DNA from: Saturnia japonica | Taxonomy: Eukaryota > Arthropoda > Insecta > Lepidoptera > Saturniidae | NCBI GenBank assembly: GCA_033032175.1 | Contig: CM065307.1 | Span: forward strand, 4,898,001-4,962,000 | Reading direction: 5' to 3' | DNA: 64,000 bases | In this document: one piece after another, positions 12,611 through 26,400 of the stretch | Numbering within the stretch: the stretch's first letter is position 1 | How the letters are laid out: each line of letters begins with the position of its first letter | The notes under the pieces: generated by a model | Database searches by the model: none | Seen by the model: the letters and a program-made list of their open reading frames with translations, nothing else | Told to the model about the DNA's origin: nothing | Program-made: the position numbers and the translations under genes

Positions 12611-13779
12611 TTTCTTTTTGGTCAAAATTGAAAAATTATTATTTTGTACTTTATAGCCTATTGTATAGACTAACTAACATTCTATCTAACAATGGTTAAT
12701 CACATAGAACGTGCCAAACCCTTTAAAATCTCCTCTCTCTCTAGTTGAAGGCAAGCAAGTGAATTAATTTACCTTCATAAAATTATTCATTCTACTATAG
12801 ACTGTCCACAACTTCTGAGCATGGTAAGCTTCAACATCAAAATCTATATATATCTATATCTCTTTTTATAAAAACAATATATCTTTCAACTGTCCAATAG
12901 CAAGTATGTGTCGCTCATACAATAATATCGAACATTATAACGCTCTAAATATGGATCCTATTGATATATTTAACTTGAATCTAAGTCAATTCCAATATGT
13001 AATTCTGCATGCAAGTGACAAATTTATTTATTTCTTGTTTTTTCCCCCGTTTAGGAAATAATTACAATTGATGTGCACTAATAAACTGGATTATAAGCTA
13101 GTTAAAACATGTGAAATTTTATATTTATTCTTACTTTGGGTATAATCTGTAATGTGTGCCTATATACATAAATACATTATGCTATGACCCTTAAGGAGCA
13201 GCTAACTACTATAAAATATAGGTTAGGAAGTAAACTAAATGAAAACGAAGTAGTAGTGTGGGCCGGCCGTGTGGCTTGTGAGATGGGCTGGTCTCCTGAT
13301 GAGAAACAAAAGAATTAAACGCTAGTAAAAACCGCGAGACTCAGTTAGTAAATAATTTTCAGTAAAATTATGTTCGTGAAATCACTTTACGTTACTGAAA
13401 CAAATAGTTGGTATGAAGTATTTTACACTCCAATAAAATAGCAATATTACGTTCAATAACACTAGTTCGCATAAAAAATATTGACGACGTGATTCGCGAG
13501 TAAAGTAACTGAGAAAATCATGTAAAGTACATACATTATTTACGATTGCCAGCAAAATATAACTGGTTGGGACTAAAACGCATTTTACATAAAGTATATT
13601 ATACAGATAAACGAAATTTATCTGAAATAAACTGAGATAATTTAGCAAAAAAGACTGTTCAGAATTCTGGATAGAGTTATATAATAGACGAGACGCAAAC
13701 AAGCACCCCGTAGACCCGCCACGTCCACCCTCCCCTGCGGCAACTAGGTCCGTTTCCATTTCCATCTCCTCGGTGTGGA

Positions 13780-14050
13780 GCCCTTGGGTCTAGCAGCCGC
13801 TCGCGCGATAAAGTGACACTGCACTTGCAATCACTAGCAACCAACAGACACCATACTCTCGTGCACATCACACAGTTATATAAGTTTTGTAAGAGACCTT
13901 TTTTTCTTTATTTTGTTATACTAGTTAGTTAGTTACTTAATTACAACTACAGCAACAGCCTAAGCCGAAGTTCCGCCACTTTGGTCCCCATGAGCATGTT
14001 GCCACGCTTTCGCAGCTGAGTACCTTAAGCGCTCGCCCTCAACCCATAGC
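13780..14050 (+). repeat. Dispersed repeat U2, copy 1
   Basis: gccgctcgcgcgataaagtg, tgcacttgcaatcactagca, accaacagacaccat and ttccgccactttggtcccca. A matching copy lies at 32225-32605. The class is unknown. Confidence 0.6.
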
Positions 14051-14159
14051 TAAGAGTATAGTCGAGAGAATAGTCATATAAAAAAAAAACAAACAACCAT
14101 GATAACCGTATATTGTGGATTAAACATAAAACTTTGTATTCTATGGGTGATTTCCATTC

Positions 14160-14530
14160 ATACGGTGACTATTTTTTATCGTAGAACAATATAGTGATGG
14201 TGTTTTACCTGTTGGTTAGCACAATACGTTCTGAAAACAACGGCGACCACCTACAAATCTACTGTATATATCCAGTCGTTGCTGTCGTGCTCAAATATCT
14301 CTTCAAGTTATGTTTGAAGGACCCCATGTTGTAGGAAGCAGAGAAAATATTAGTCGGTAGATGGTTCCACGGCTTCACAGTACAGCGAAGATAATTATAA
14401 CATACCGAATTTCTTTGCTCTCGCCACGACGAAGGCTACCGTAAATCTGTGGCCTCGGAGTCCACCACGTATTGTTTTGTTATGACCCGGAGAAGAGAGA
14501 ATTGGGTTGAACAGCTCTTCAAAACACCTA
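14160..14530 (-). repeat. LINE (CR1/Jockey-like) C-terminal relic
   Basis: The minus strand gives EELFNPILSSPGHNKT, then a shifted continuation with HRFTVAFVVARAKKF and sequence like YNMGSFKHNLKRYLS. This is the C-terminal end of a LINE family common in Lepidoptera. It has several frameshifts and stops. Confidence 0.6.
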
Positions 14531-15064
14531 AGATGATAGACGATATAAATTTATAGACAATAGAGATCGTTTGTTGATAAGTCTTTTAACCGTAAATATC
14601 TTAGCAGATCAAAATAGCATAGCATGCATTTATTTATACATATATTCGTGCAGGCAACATAGCATTCATGGAGTGATCACAATGATAAAATTATGAAAAC
14701 TAAATTTATCAAGCCATAACTTTTTTTTAAGCAAAGAAGTCCGTAATTCCTAAAGATTCCACATTTTGATTAATTATATCATCATAGAAACATTTCATAC
14801 AATATTGTACAAACAAATACAGAAAGGAAATAAATAACATACAAAGTTAAATGATACACATCTGTTGTCCATTATCCAAGGGCATAAGCAATCATCAGCC
14901 ACTCACGCGAACGCGCTATGAATAAATCTAACAAACAATACATACCACTTACCGGTTTATATTACCAATAATGTGTGGGAAAACCCGGTAATATGTATAT
15001 TATCTGATCATTTCGCTATTTACCCAGAAATTCACATATCTATATATTTTTATTGTTTATGATT

Positions 15065-15340
15065 TTAAGGTGTTGCCATAATCTCATCTGATATTAAGTG
15101 ACGATGACCGGCTCACAAATGCAGCTGCCGAAACACACCGATATGTGTTTGGATTTTCAACTTGAGGGTGGTAGCTAACTAGACAGGCATTATAAAATAC
15201 CCTAGATCATTCTATGATTTCATCGCGATATTTTCGTTCAACGAAAACTCCGGCCCATTGCAGAGGGATTTGAACTCACATCAAATGACGTAGTGTCCGA
15301 GCAAGTCACCTCTGAGTCATAATTGGTTCATAGGTTATCA
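15065..15340 (-). repeat. SINE family S1 copy
   Basis: The minus strand has A box tgactcagaggtgacttgct and B box gagttcaaatccctctgc, followed by the S1 body (taccaccctcaagttgaaaa) and the tail near 15065. Confidence 0.65.
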
Positions 15341-16179
15341 GTAAAAAATCGTTTCTAACATGACGATGATAAGTCTAAATTTCCTAACAACAAACATCAA
15401 ATTAAACAATATTGTTTAAAGCGATCTTACTGAGAAAATTTAACAACTAAAGTATGCTTGTTTTTTATGGAAAATAGGTATGCGCTTGACCAAGATCTCA
15501 CCTGATCTGAAGATGAGGCCGACGATATATCGCGCTTACCTATCAAATACCTATTTACTCTTCGCTCTTATAAGTAGGCGAGAAGACAAACGCCGGGAGA
15601 AAATGCCGCTCCTTAGACATTAGCACTAATGAAATACTAATGCTACGAAAATATTTTATTCTCACGTAAAATAAGATTTAATTACAAAAATCCTTTTTTT
15701 ATATATTTCTTTCAATACTCAATCATATGGGTTATAAATAAACATATTACAACAATAGCAAAACCTACTAACTCTCCTGTTTTTCTTTATGTAATACGAG
15801 ATACTTTATTTCGATACAATTTACCTACTATTTTTCTTACCAATAAAAATCAACATAGGTACTTTATTTTTTCAAGTTACAAACCCTATTTATAACACCA
15901 TTTTTTTTTTTCAAATTAAAGTGGCAACCCTATTTATACCATTAATTGCAGCGACAATTTGTTCTTCAAGTTTATTGCATCAACAATCTTTATTTGTTTA
16001 ATATAATTAGGACAACCAAAATAATGAATACAAAATACAACATATTAAACCAATAAATTTTCATTATTTTTTCCCAAAACTTATCAATACGGATATAATA
16101 GCAGTTTTTTTTTTAAACTAAACATGTTTAGTTATATCTAAACGAACATTATACAGCTCAAGAGATGGATTGTTTTATT

Positions 16180-16472
16180 GAAGTGAAAACTTCTTTAGCC
16201 AAGCTGAGCGATTTTTGGTAGAGGAAAAACTTATGGGTTCGCGTGACATTCGCGTCACTGATGACCTCGACATACACGTGACGTATTGCACTTTAGTAAT
16301 ACTAGCGACGTTTAGTATAACGGCATGTATACTGTAGACTGTATCATATTATGCGTGTTTGACTTTTTGGATGGGTAGAATCTTATGATTTTGCATCATC
16401 GACATGCTCTATAATAATTCAGACTAAACTTGAATTAAAAATTCAATATTGAGTTTTCACTTATGTCGGCAG
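16180..16472. mobile_element. MITE with GAAGTGAAAACTTC ends
   Basis: Left gaagtgaaaacttctttagc, right gttttcacttatgtcggcag; the ends are inverted relative to each other. It shares its left end with the ~440-bp MITE and both ends with 27260-27490. No ORF. Confidence 0.6.
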
Positions 16473-16894
16473 TTTTTTTTATTTTTTGTTCCAACGCGCT
16501 AATGGCTGGAACACCAGACATATTTGGTAAAAATGCATTGTATAGCTTATTTATTATTTCATGCTACAATTCTAAAGAGCGGACGGACACTGGTCCATCC
16601 ATGAACCATGAACGTCAAGAAATTTGACAAATTGTAGACAAACACGGTAAGTAAGAACAACAATTTAATATCGGTGAAATCGTGGGGCACATCTAGAACG
16701 ATTATACGTTAGCGATGCCTATCGCTAACATACACAAATTCACACATAAATCTTTTCGAAATAAACATACGAGTATAATTTTCGATACAATTTAAGTGCA
16801 CCTAATAATTAAAAAGAAACACGATGTTTATGAGATTGTTATATTTTACCTTAAGCGTTTATTAACTACAAGAAATTCCGTACATTATTTCCAA

Positions 16895-17210
16895 ATCTAT
16901 ATATTAATACGTGAAGTAAAAGCTTTCGGTACCTTTATAAGCGTGTTGCGTGCACGGAGGTTTGTGAGATTTGGCATGGTTAAAGTTTATATGGAGGAGT
17001 CCAGAAAGCTACAATTTATCAATAATATTTGTTACTAATATATTAAATTAAATAAATTAATACTGCGAATCTAAAACGACCGGCGCTATTGATCTTAGAC
17101 CCCCAAAATATTGACATTGTCACTCAACGAAAAGTGACAGCAAGTGATGTAGATAATACTCATTGTTTTTGAATACTGTAAATGACAAACAGAAAATTTG
17201 CTACAATTGT
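16895..17210 (+). repeat. ACGTGAAGC-type repeat copy
   Basis: tattaatacgtgaagtaaaa, tttggcatggttaaagttta, ccaaaatattgacattgtca and gaaaagtgacagcaagtgat. The 3' end is lost where a LINE relic begins. Confidence 0.6.
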
Positions 17211-17239
17211 TAATATAAATTTGCGATGAATGTGTAGTT

Positions 17240-17620
17240 GATGATATTCAGTTTGTTTCTTCTTCTATCATATTGTGTGACTGCCAGGAGGCTGGCGAAT
17301 GTCTCACACATCACACATTTCACATTAAGTTGGAACGAGTGCAAAGGGCAGTCTTAAAAGTTATGTATAAAAAGTCAATTGTATATTCACGGAGTGTAAT
17401 GAACTATCTGTGAGACGTCTCTTTGTATTTCACACAATTATACTTAGGCATCGTATGCTATTTTATTACCCAACCTTGAATTTGAATAGAAGACAAGGCC
17501 ATTTTTGTTAAATTGAACCTCATCGGACTGCTCTTGCAGCACCACATTATCTTCTTCTGAGTCCTCGAATTTATAATAAAGTTAAAGTGATTGATATATT
17601 ATACTGACGGCTTTTGTATA
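17240..17620 (+). repeat. LINE (CR1/Jockey-like) C-terminal relic
   Basis: The + strand reads LERVQRAVLKVMYKKSI, and later RRQGHF, EPHRTALAAPHYLLLSPRIY and NKVKVI. This matches the post-RT region of a LINE. Frameshifts separate the pieces. Confidence 0.65.
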
Positions 17621-17624
17621 CTAT

Positions 17625-19860
17625 TAAAAAAATAGTCAAACCTGGATTTATGGTCTAAACTATATGCAATCAGAAGACCTTCTCAAATCATAGCATGCAG
17701 CCAACATATCTACCTCTTGAGCCTATGCACATATATTATATTTAGTAATAATAGAAACCTTACTCATAGTTTCACTCACATAAACAAGTTTTAAACACAC
17801 ACGCACACACGCTCACATACACACACGCCCATGCACGCCAAAGATTTTCACTTCTAAATTCAAACTGAGGTTGTTGGCATCTGTGATACAGTTTGCAACT
17901 AGTACAAATGCCAACGATACATTTGTATACCTAACATTGATCTATTATTTAGATAATTGTCAATATTTTCTTTGTTAATATCATAGGTTATAGTTGAGTA
18001 CTTAGAACATTTCTGGACACTCGCAATTTATCAATAATCAATTATGTTTTGTTGATAAATGTTTTGCATGACTATGTATTCAAATAGTAGAAGATTACAC
18101 AAAAAGTGAAAAAAAGGAAATTTAATTCGAGGGGCTGAGTTGGATCCCGAGAGCAGCGAAGGATTCTGAGCGGAGCAAAGGATATAAGGACCAATATTAA
18201 ATTTTGTTTCACGAGTTATCTACTTTACTTTTTACCATTGACTGCGAGAGTACATCTTAGGCGGTGATACTTTTGGATCGTCATGCTTAGAGATCAGTCA
18301 GTGTAAATACGGTAATGAAACAGGTTAGAAAGAAAGAAAAGGAGAAAGAGAGAGAGAGAGAAACAAAGAATATAAATACATTTATTGTCGTGAAAATACG
18401 GGCACAGATTTTATACAAAGAAAATTAATATTATATTGAACACTAAAAATTAAAGATAAAGATGATAAATATCGCGACCACCATACACATAGCAATATAC
18501 TCACAATTTACTTTTATTTTTCTGTCATGTATACGTGCAATAATTAAATACATAATTTATATAATTCATGCTTGTTCTAAATTTATAAAAGTTTTCATTC
18601 TCTTGTAAGTAAAAGAGTGTTTTATTCACTGTTAACGTTGAATAAAATGCCGTTTTTTGAGTGACAACGGTAAAAAATACATTAATAAATGATAATCTAA
18701 TATTAAAAGCACGATAAGTTAAACCATTCAATTTTTTATAAGTTAAATACGAACACAGATGAAATCTATAACCAGACAATCAGATCTATTTCTTATGCAA
18801 TATTTATATTTTAGAGATATAATTATGGTATTTCCGAAAACCAAAGAAATATCTGGAAAAGTTATTAGTCTGCAAATATTGAGTATAAATTAGTGGAAAG
18901 AGATAAGGCGTAGCAGTCACACGGAACACGCACACACTAAAATCAAATCTTTCAGAACAGGTACATATGTAAACAAACAAATAATTTCTGAAAATAACAC
19001 ACCTCAATATTTCCCTCTTCGTTTAAACTTTACCGGTATGTCATAAATAGATCAAATTCATTCTCGAAACTTCGAACCCTCGTTATTATCGAATATGTAA
19101 GCTAGCCATATTCTGAACGAGTATAGTTTTATTTTGGACATCAAAGCGAATACAAGAAGCTACAATCGAAAAAAATCTACAAGAGGCCATCAACCACAAA
19201 GTACTGTGTAGACCTAAATACGTTTTTTTTTTTCTGGAATAAGACTGCAACTGAGAACACCTAGCAAAGAGTGAGTTACTTCTACTTTTTTTGTTTTTGT
19301 ACGAATAAAATATTTTTTTGCAAGCGGCATTTTATTGCTTATGGCTGAAATAGTACATACTTATTAACGCAAACATCGGAATCCGTCTATTTCTTCCATA
19401 GATTTAGCATAACTTAAACCGGCAGTAGGTTGAATAAGACTACACCAAAAACAGAATACTATCTTCTTTGTCATACGAGTTACATTCAGTTACAGTACCG
19501 TTATAGACGTAACAACAATTATACTTTTCTACTAAACATTAAATTACACAATAAAACCTTAGGTTCTGTAAAAATAAAAGAAAACCGCGAGTTGACTGTA
19601 TGTTTAAAAATTAAAATAAATTATTGAGTAATATTGATCTATAGATAAAAAGTCTAAAACAATACAAATCTGGAAAAAGTAAATATTTATATATTTCATT
19701 TTCCCTTTAACAAATTATTTTTTGTCTCCGAGTCATGTCATTTGAAACTCCAATTCGAAAATGTGACGTCACCATTCGGAAAATATGAACGTTAGACTAT
19801 TGCGTAACTTGTCACATTTGTCACTGTTATCATATAAAATAAATGAAGACGTCATGAGAC
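17625..19860. other. Intergenic upstream of the orphan ORF and receptor
   Basis: Contains a CA-rich tract (17795-17835), an unclassified segment with agcagcgaaggattctgagc (18150-18185) and the (AG)n. Otherwise AT-rich and unassigned. Confidence 0.5.
18343..18362. repeat. (AG)n microsatellite
   Basis: gaaagagagagagagagaga tract. Confidence 0.8.
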
Positions 19861-19864
19861 CATA

Positions 19865-20296
19865 ATGGCTCGTTTTTGTCGTGTTTATTATTTACTTTAC
19901 ATACTGTATTATTTTCAAGATATAAAGTTTTTGAAACAATTTTACAAAAGCTGTCAACTCCTAGATTTGGTTGTACACGATTTACAAATAGATACGAAAA
20001 TGGCCTCGTATACCTATCTCGTTCTAACACACGCGTATAATAATGCATGGAAATTCACAATAAAAGCGTTTCTTAAAGATTATGTCTTTATGAAACATCG
20101 TGTTCCGGGCATTTACGACGATCAATGTTACGTACGTAAAATTAAAGTTGTTTTCCGAAAATTTCTATTTGACACAAAGGAATTTCTTAAATCACTCATG
20201 GCCTATTTACATATCTATTGTCGCGTAAAAACCGTTTTCTTTAGAATTTTCACCAAAGCTTTTCTGATAATAAATTTGGGATCCAGTCGAATATAA
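19865..20296 (+). CDS. Unassigned 143-codon ORF upstream of the gustatory receptor
   Basis: A single open frame from ATG at 19865 to TAA. The product (143 aa) is basic and rich in Lys, Phe, Tyr and Val, begins MARFCRVYYLLYILYY, and has no domain I recognise. The frame is long for DNA this AT-rich. Its codons use many C/G third positions and CpG (CGT, CGA, GCG, TAC), unlike the surrounding AT-rich sequence. A TATAAAATA lies about 34 bp upstream of the ATG and an AATAAA about 95 bp after the stop. It ends about 190 bp before the receptor start codon. It could be a small intronless gene, a fragment of an unrecognised element, or chance. Function unknown. Confidence 0.35.
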   Translation: MARFCRVYYLLYILYYFQDIKFLKQFYKSCQLLDLVVHDLQIDTKMASYTYLVLTHAYNNAWKFTIKAFLKDYVFMKHRVPGIYDDQCYVRKIKVVFRKFLFDTKEFLKSLMAYLHIYCRVKTVFFRIFTKAFLIINLGSSRI

Positions 20297-20484
20297 AGAA
20301 CAATGTTATATATACCTTTATAAATCGCGGAATACAGAATGTCTTAGTATGAAGACAAGGGAACCCTAAAAGCTTTTCATTGAAAAGTAAATAAATGTCC
20401 TTTGGAGTCACACAGTAGAAGCAATTGTAGACGAACACAGTACTTAAGTTACACGTGTAAAATACCTTTCTATTTTGTTTAGAA

Positions 20485-23400
20485 ATGGATCAACAAATAC
20501 ATATTAGAATAGACAAGTCATTTTCTATACCGATTAAAAGTAAGTAGACCAAATTTTTATTTTTTTTAATACATAATATTTTGGCAAATAAGCTTACGGA
20601 CTGCCTGAGAGAAAGCAATTACTATAGCTTAATTACGTCTGTAATGATAAAGGTATTACTTGCCAAACTTAAACCCTCTTTCTTGAATGATGTTTGGAAA
20701 CTCTGCTTACTCACTGCAGGAACTCAACAAAAAATTAATTTGTAAAGAGATTTTTAAGTAAGAAAATTTCTAAATATTGGAGTTCTGTCATTAGAAGTAC
20801 CTTATACTCTTTCACTAATTTGCACAGTCGGTTGTACTTTTGTTGTTCATATTGTATAACACAAATATGTTACACAATATCTAAGCAATGGTATTTCAAA
20901 TTAATTTAAAAATATTATTTTTATAAAATAATTTTTATTTGTGTTTTCTTTTTCGACATTTCTTTAAATCTTTATTCCGTGTTAATGGTTAAGATATAAT
21001 TATATTGGAGTACTATTATAAAAATAAATACAGTAAATTATGTTGTTATAATTTAATTATAATTTCCAGAGAAATCTAAAGTTCGTAATAAAAAGATAAC
21101 TAAAAAATCACAAACAAGGATTACGTTTCAAGATTCAATGCGACCTGCTCTGATTACCGCTCAAGTTTTATCACTGATGCCTTTTGATGGAGTGCTCAGT
21201 AAAAATTCGAGTGATGTTAAGTAAGTACTGTAGTATTTTGCAAACTATACTGTAAATTCAACATTGAGATGTTTAAGAATTGCATGTATATTCATTAATT
21301 ATTTTAAAAAATCTAATAATATTATTTATTTACTAAATTATCAAACAAGACTGCTCAATTGATTCTAGAGGTGGCGTTGTGAATTGTGTAGTTTACGCTA
21401 CAAATTAGTGTAATATTAATCAGTAATTATTCCACTGTTGGGCAAAGAGGCCTCTTCCTGAAGAAAGACACGGTATTGACCACTAAACAAGCCCATGAAG
21501 TATTGTCGATTACAAGCACCAAGAAATCCATGGTTTTGTACTTTCACATATTTTCAAGATTTTAATCTTGTTCAATGAATTAATTTTAAATTATTTTAAT
21601 GAAATGATTTCTAAAAAACCATCTTCTTATACGAGCTTTGATCTCGAACCTGCGGTCACCACGAATAATAGCTTAAAAAGTAAAATAATACATATACCTA
21701 TATAATTATGTGAACATACTGATAAATTAAAATAACCAACTAAAGGTTCTATTTAAAAATAAACAATAATTCAGTTTAAAAAATTAACACTATGAGTAGT
21801 GAATGCCACCCGACTAGCGTGAGGAAACGTACGCAGAAAATTGCAATCCATTTTGAATGGCAATACTTATCAGCTGACCGAGGTATTATAGCCATGTTCA
21901 TCAAGTTCATAATTGTTCTTTTTCTACTGTGGTGTTGTATTTGTGTATGGTCTTTTTACCTACCTTCAATTTAATAAATAAAATGTGATATTTCGCAATA
22001 CGTTTGCTTTATCCGATGCGTATACTTATATTTTATGAATATAATGTAACGTAATATTTTCTAATTCAAGTGAATTTTCTAAATTTTTATGAGAATTAAG
22101 ATGTATTTAAACCGCAGTTTAAATAATTCAAAATACCTTACAACTAACTTCATTCTCGGAGAGTTCAAAACTCACAAGTTAATAGAATTGACTCTGGATG
22201 AATATTCTATAGAGATAGATGAACTACAATTATAAACTAGCAAGGTAGTAACTAATATTATTGCAGATTTAAAATAGCATCCTGGAAATGCTTATACTGC
22301 GTGTTATCTCTTCTGGGACAGATATTTATAACAGCTTTGTATGCATATGATTCTATGAACTCTGAAGCAAATTTGAACAGTATAAGTAAGTTTTTTTATA
22401 TATATAATAACTCTACACATATTCGGTACTTTCCCTGATGGTAAGCACAGTACAATCCTAATACAACGGAGATCACCGAGAGATCTAAATCCTTCGGCGG
22501 TCGCTGCTGTCCTGCCGGCCTAGATAAATATCTCTTTACGTTGCGCTTAAAGGACCTGATGTCGTAAGGAGGGAACACACTGGCCGAGAGAAGCTTCCAG
22601 AGTAGATAAGTCATAAAAAGATAGTCTTCATGAGCAATACCATTAGCGTGGTGGTACCTCGTAAGGAGGAATTTATTTATTAGAAGGGAAACAAACAGTT
22701 ACAATTCCTTATTACAATTTTAAAAGAAAAAATTAAACACAAACCAAAATCAGTTCCCACAAAATCTATCAATAAGCAATATGAGTTAATATTGGTAATC
22801 ACAAATAACCACAGAATTATGAATTCGGTATAGAGCGAGCGGACTTTACACAGAGTACTTTCGTATATAGAAGGGACTTGAATACTCTATGCAAATAACA
22901 GTCCAAATAGTTCAGCCAAAAAATTCAAATTAAATTTAAAAAGAAAACAATTCAAACTATGAAACAAGCATGAAAGTCTTTTAACAAGTATTCTGTTAAA
23001 ATAAGGAGATGAAGTAGAACCAGGAAAGTATGAATGAATTATGTAAAAAATTATGTGTATGACATTTGTAGTAATGACAGCAGAGTGGAAAAAATCATGT
23101 TATGCCAACCACAATTAAAATCAATTAAGTGCAAGAAAATGTTGACTTATTATTATATCAAAAAGCGATTTTTCTAAGTAAATCAATAAACTTTTGTTTC
23201 CTTAGTCCCGATAATATTCAACGGTACAGTCTGTTGCATTATGCTCATGTACTTTCAAATAGCAAGATCTTGGCCGGCCTTAGTTCAAGACATTTCGCAG
23301 ACTGAAGAACTTAACCCGGATTTTGACAATAAACTTGTGATCAAATCCAATGTGACTTTCGCCGTGATTATGACGCTAACTTCACGTAAGTCTATTAAAA

Positions 23401-26400
23401 AAAAAAAGGTATAATAAAACTTTAAACTTGGAATAACATAGATCTACTACTATTTGCAAAGGATCTAAGTTTTTTCTCAATCTATATACCTATCTATACC
23501 ATAGATTGATGATTTCTTGTAGCGCCAGCGAAAACCAATCTTTAATCTATTATATGATATATACAAATAAATAAAATTAAAGTGTCTGTTTATAATGCCA
23601 AATAACAACTTTTTATGTATTTAGTATTACAAACGATATACGGTACTATGTCAAAAATACAAATTATTTAATAATTTTTTTCTGCCCATCTGTTTGTTTG
23701 TTCCAGGTAATCTCTAAAACGGTTGCACTGATTTTCACGGGACTTTCACTGGCAGATAGCCGATGTTATAAGAAGTTACTTTTATATTAGAAAAATAATT
23801 AGGGGACTGCTCAAATAAAAACCAAATTGGAAAAAATACGATTTTAGAGCGCTTAAATGGCTTACGCTGCAATTGAGTCAAATAAGAGATATATCAAATT
23901 AATGTAGGACATAATTGTATATCGTAGATTTATCATCCAATGATCACCCACAATAAGCATTTTTGTCTTTAAAATAACCGGGAGCGGGGATAGCACGACT
24001 CACGCGTGTGCCCTATCGACGACATTCTGTGGTCCATGTGAGTGAAGTGAATCAATCAAATAAACTACTTTTTATAAATTATAATAATATCTAAAAGCAG
24101 AAATGTGATACCCAAAATTATTATGAGAATTACCTACGTTATACCATAGTGTGAGTTTTACCTTAACAATATCTTTTCGTTTAGTAATGCATATAACTGC
24201 TTCATCGACTGTATTGAAAGAAAGATGTGGAGAGCTCAACTGTCTTCAAAATATTAATATTTTTTACTTTTCATTTTACAGTTGAACATATATTTTTTAT
24301 GCTAGCAATTCTTGCCAAAACATCAGCCTGTTACCATCGTGAACCTGATTCCTATGAAGAATTCTTAACGCTTTTATATCCACTGGCCTTCAAGTATTGT
24401 CCTTACTCGCTAGTGTTAGGATTAGTCACTCAGGTAAAACTACTTACATTTTAAGTAAAGGTGGACGATTATGAGATACATAGGAAGCGTGCGAGTTGAA
24501 TACAAATGGGGCCTGAGGGGAAGAGCGGAAGCATCTCCTCCCGCCGTCCGCACGCCTCGCCTCACGCGCCATTACTGTAGTGATGTGAGTGCTGTCTTTG
24601 ACAATCATCGTACGATTACTGATCGCGTTAATTCTGAAGTTGTGGCCCCGTGTTATTTTTTAATAGTGTTAATAGTGACTGACCCGAGACCATTAATATC
24701 TGTTACAAAAAAAAAACATTTTTGAATATAAAATGAATCTGATTATGTTTAAATTTCAGAGATTTATTTTTTCAGTTTGATTTCTCTGTTTGAAATAATT
24801 TATAAAAAACGTTTCATCAATTATTAACTTTTTTTTTTTTATTATTATGTTAAGTAAGATATAAATATTAAATTTAAAACGACGTTAAAATTTATCAAAA
24901 TTCTCTTTATCGACAGCAATAATTCTAATTAGGTCGCAGCACTATCAAATCCCTTAACTCTGCATTCAACTCGTGCGATTACTACAGATATGACTAATTC
25001 AATCATTCATATACGAAGATGTCATGAGATAACTTGATTATAAATATTAGTGATTACTAATTGTATACGATTAATAACTAACTTTAACCTTTGTGTACCA
25101 TTAGTAACTACTAATTTGATAGGATCAATAACTAACTTCAATCTTTTTGTTGCTTTTTTAGCTCGTCGATTAACAATGAGAATTAGTAGATACTAATATA
25201 TTAGTAATTACTAATCAACATTAGTATTAAGTAAATGTCTCGATTATGTAAACTATTCATGATCACCCACCACTAATTCAAAACAATGGATATAAAAAAT
25301 TGATGTTCCTCATCACTCCAAACTTAACAGTAAGCAAGCCAAAGTTAGGTGCCATGATATTTTTTTATTCGTTTGAGGGACCCAATGTAATAGAAAGGAA
25401 GGTTTCACATTTTCACCTTATGGCAAACTTCTCGATTCGTATCGAGATGAAGGCTAGCTACTTGTGTAGCTGTGGCTTCGTAGAACAGTCTACGTGGTTC
25501 AATGCTTGAAAGGAGATAATGGATAAGATCTCACAACTGTTTAAAGCATTCGTCATGAATGGAATGATAAAACACGTTTGCGCAGCAATTTTCCTTCATT
25601 TTTTCCACTATTTCTCAGTGACGTCCGCGTTTGTTCTATAACAATGCGGGCAGCCCGTCACTGTAATTTTTTTTAAACTTAACTAAAATTTATAAAAGTC
25701 TGAAAATAATGCTAAAAATATACTCAAAAATTATGTGTGCGCAGTTCACACGTGGTAGAAGTGAACCCTTCCCATGTATGTTTTTTAATTCAGAAAATGA
25801 TCAAATACACACTAATTTAAAGTGTATGAAAATGTACATAAAAGTACTCACAGTCATTATACACCAATATCATTTTCAATTAATGCACTTTTGAAGTATC
25901 CATGGTAACCTAACACAATATCAATCAGTAACAGAAAGTCATAAGTGTTGTCTAAAAAGTTTTTGTTTCGTGCCTTTTTGGTGAGGTATTAAAATTCATT
26001 ATTGCGTGGCAACAAACCCCTTTTGTACCATTTTACCATTGCTAAAACTTTCTTATCTCATTTTCTCCGACGTAAAATCTTATGAATTTATTTGTCTCTC
26101 TCCTTTTACTGTCGCTTTCGCTTTTTCGTTTCATCGACTTTGAAATCACAAAGATGCCAAAGAAGTTTTCACTTTAATTATGTATATTTAAAAATATCCA
26201 GTGTACACAAAAAGACTTAAAATATAAAAATCATTTACCATAATATGTAATGTTATAATAAGGCATCTTTAGTCAATGTACCTAATCTAAATTGAAAGAA
26301 AAAACTGGTTACTTAGTATCACCTTTAAGAGTGTTTCGGCAGCCTCACTTGAGAGCCAGTTCTCCACTAGGCTTAGCGTGCTAAAACGTGTACCACCATC

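Noticed and set aside
13382..13871. Overlapping minus frames of 127 and 64 codons
   Set aside because: No recognisable motif. The 64-codon frame overlaps repeat U2, and the 127-codon frame has no motif, exon-like boundaries or similarity I know.
16796..17038. 80-codon + frame
   Set aside because: It falls within an ACGTGAAGC-type repeat copy.
24471..24725. 84-codon frame in receptor intron 5
   Set aside because: It lies wholly inside the non-autonomous hAT and shows no motif.
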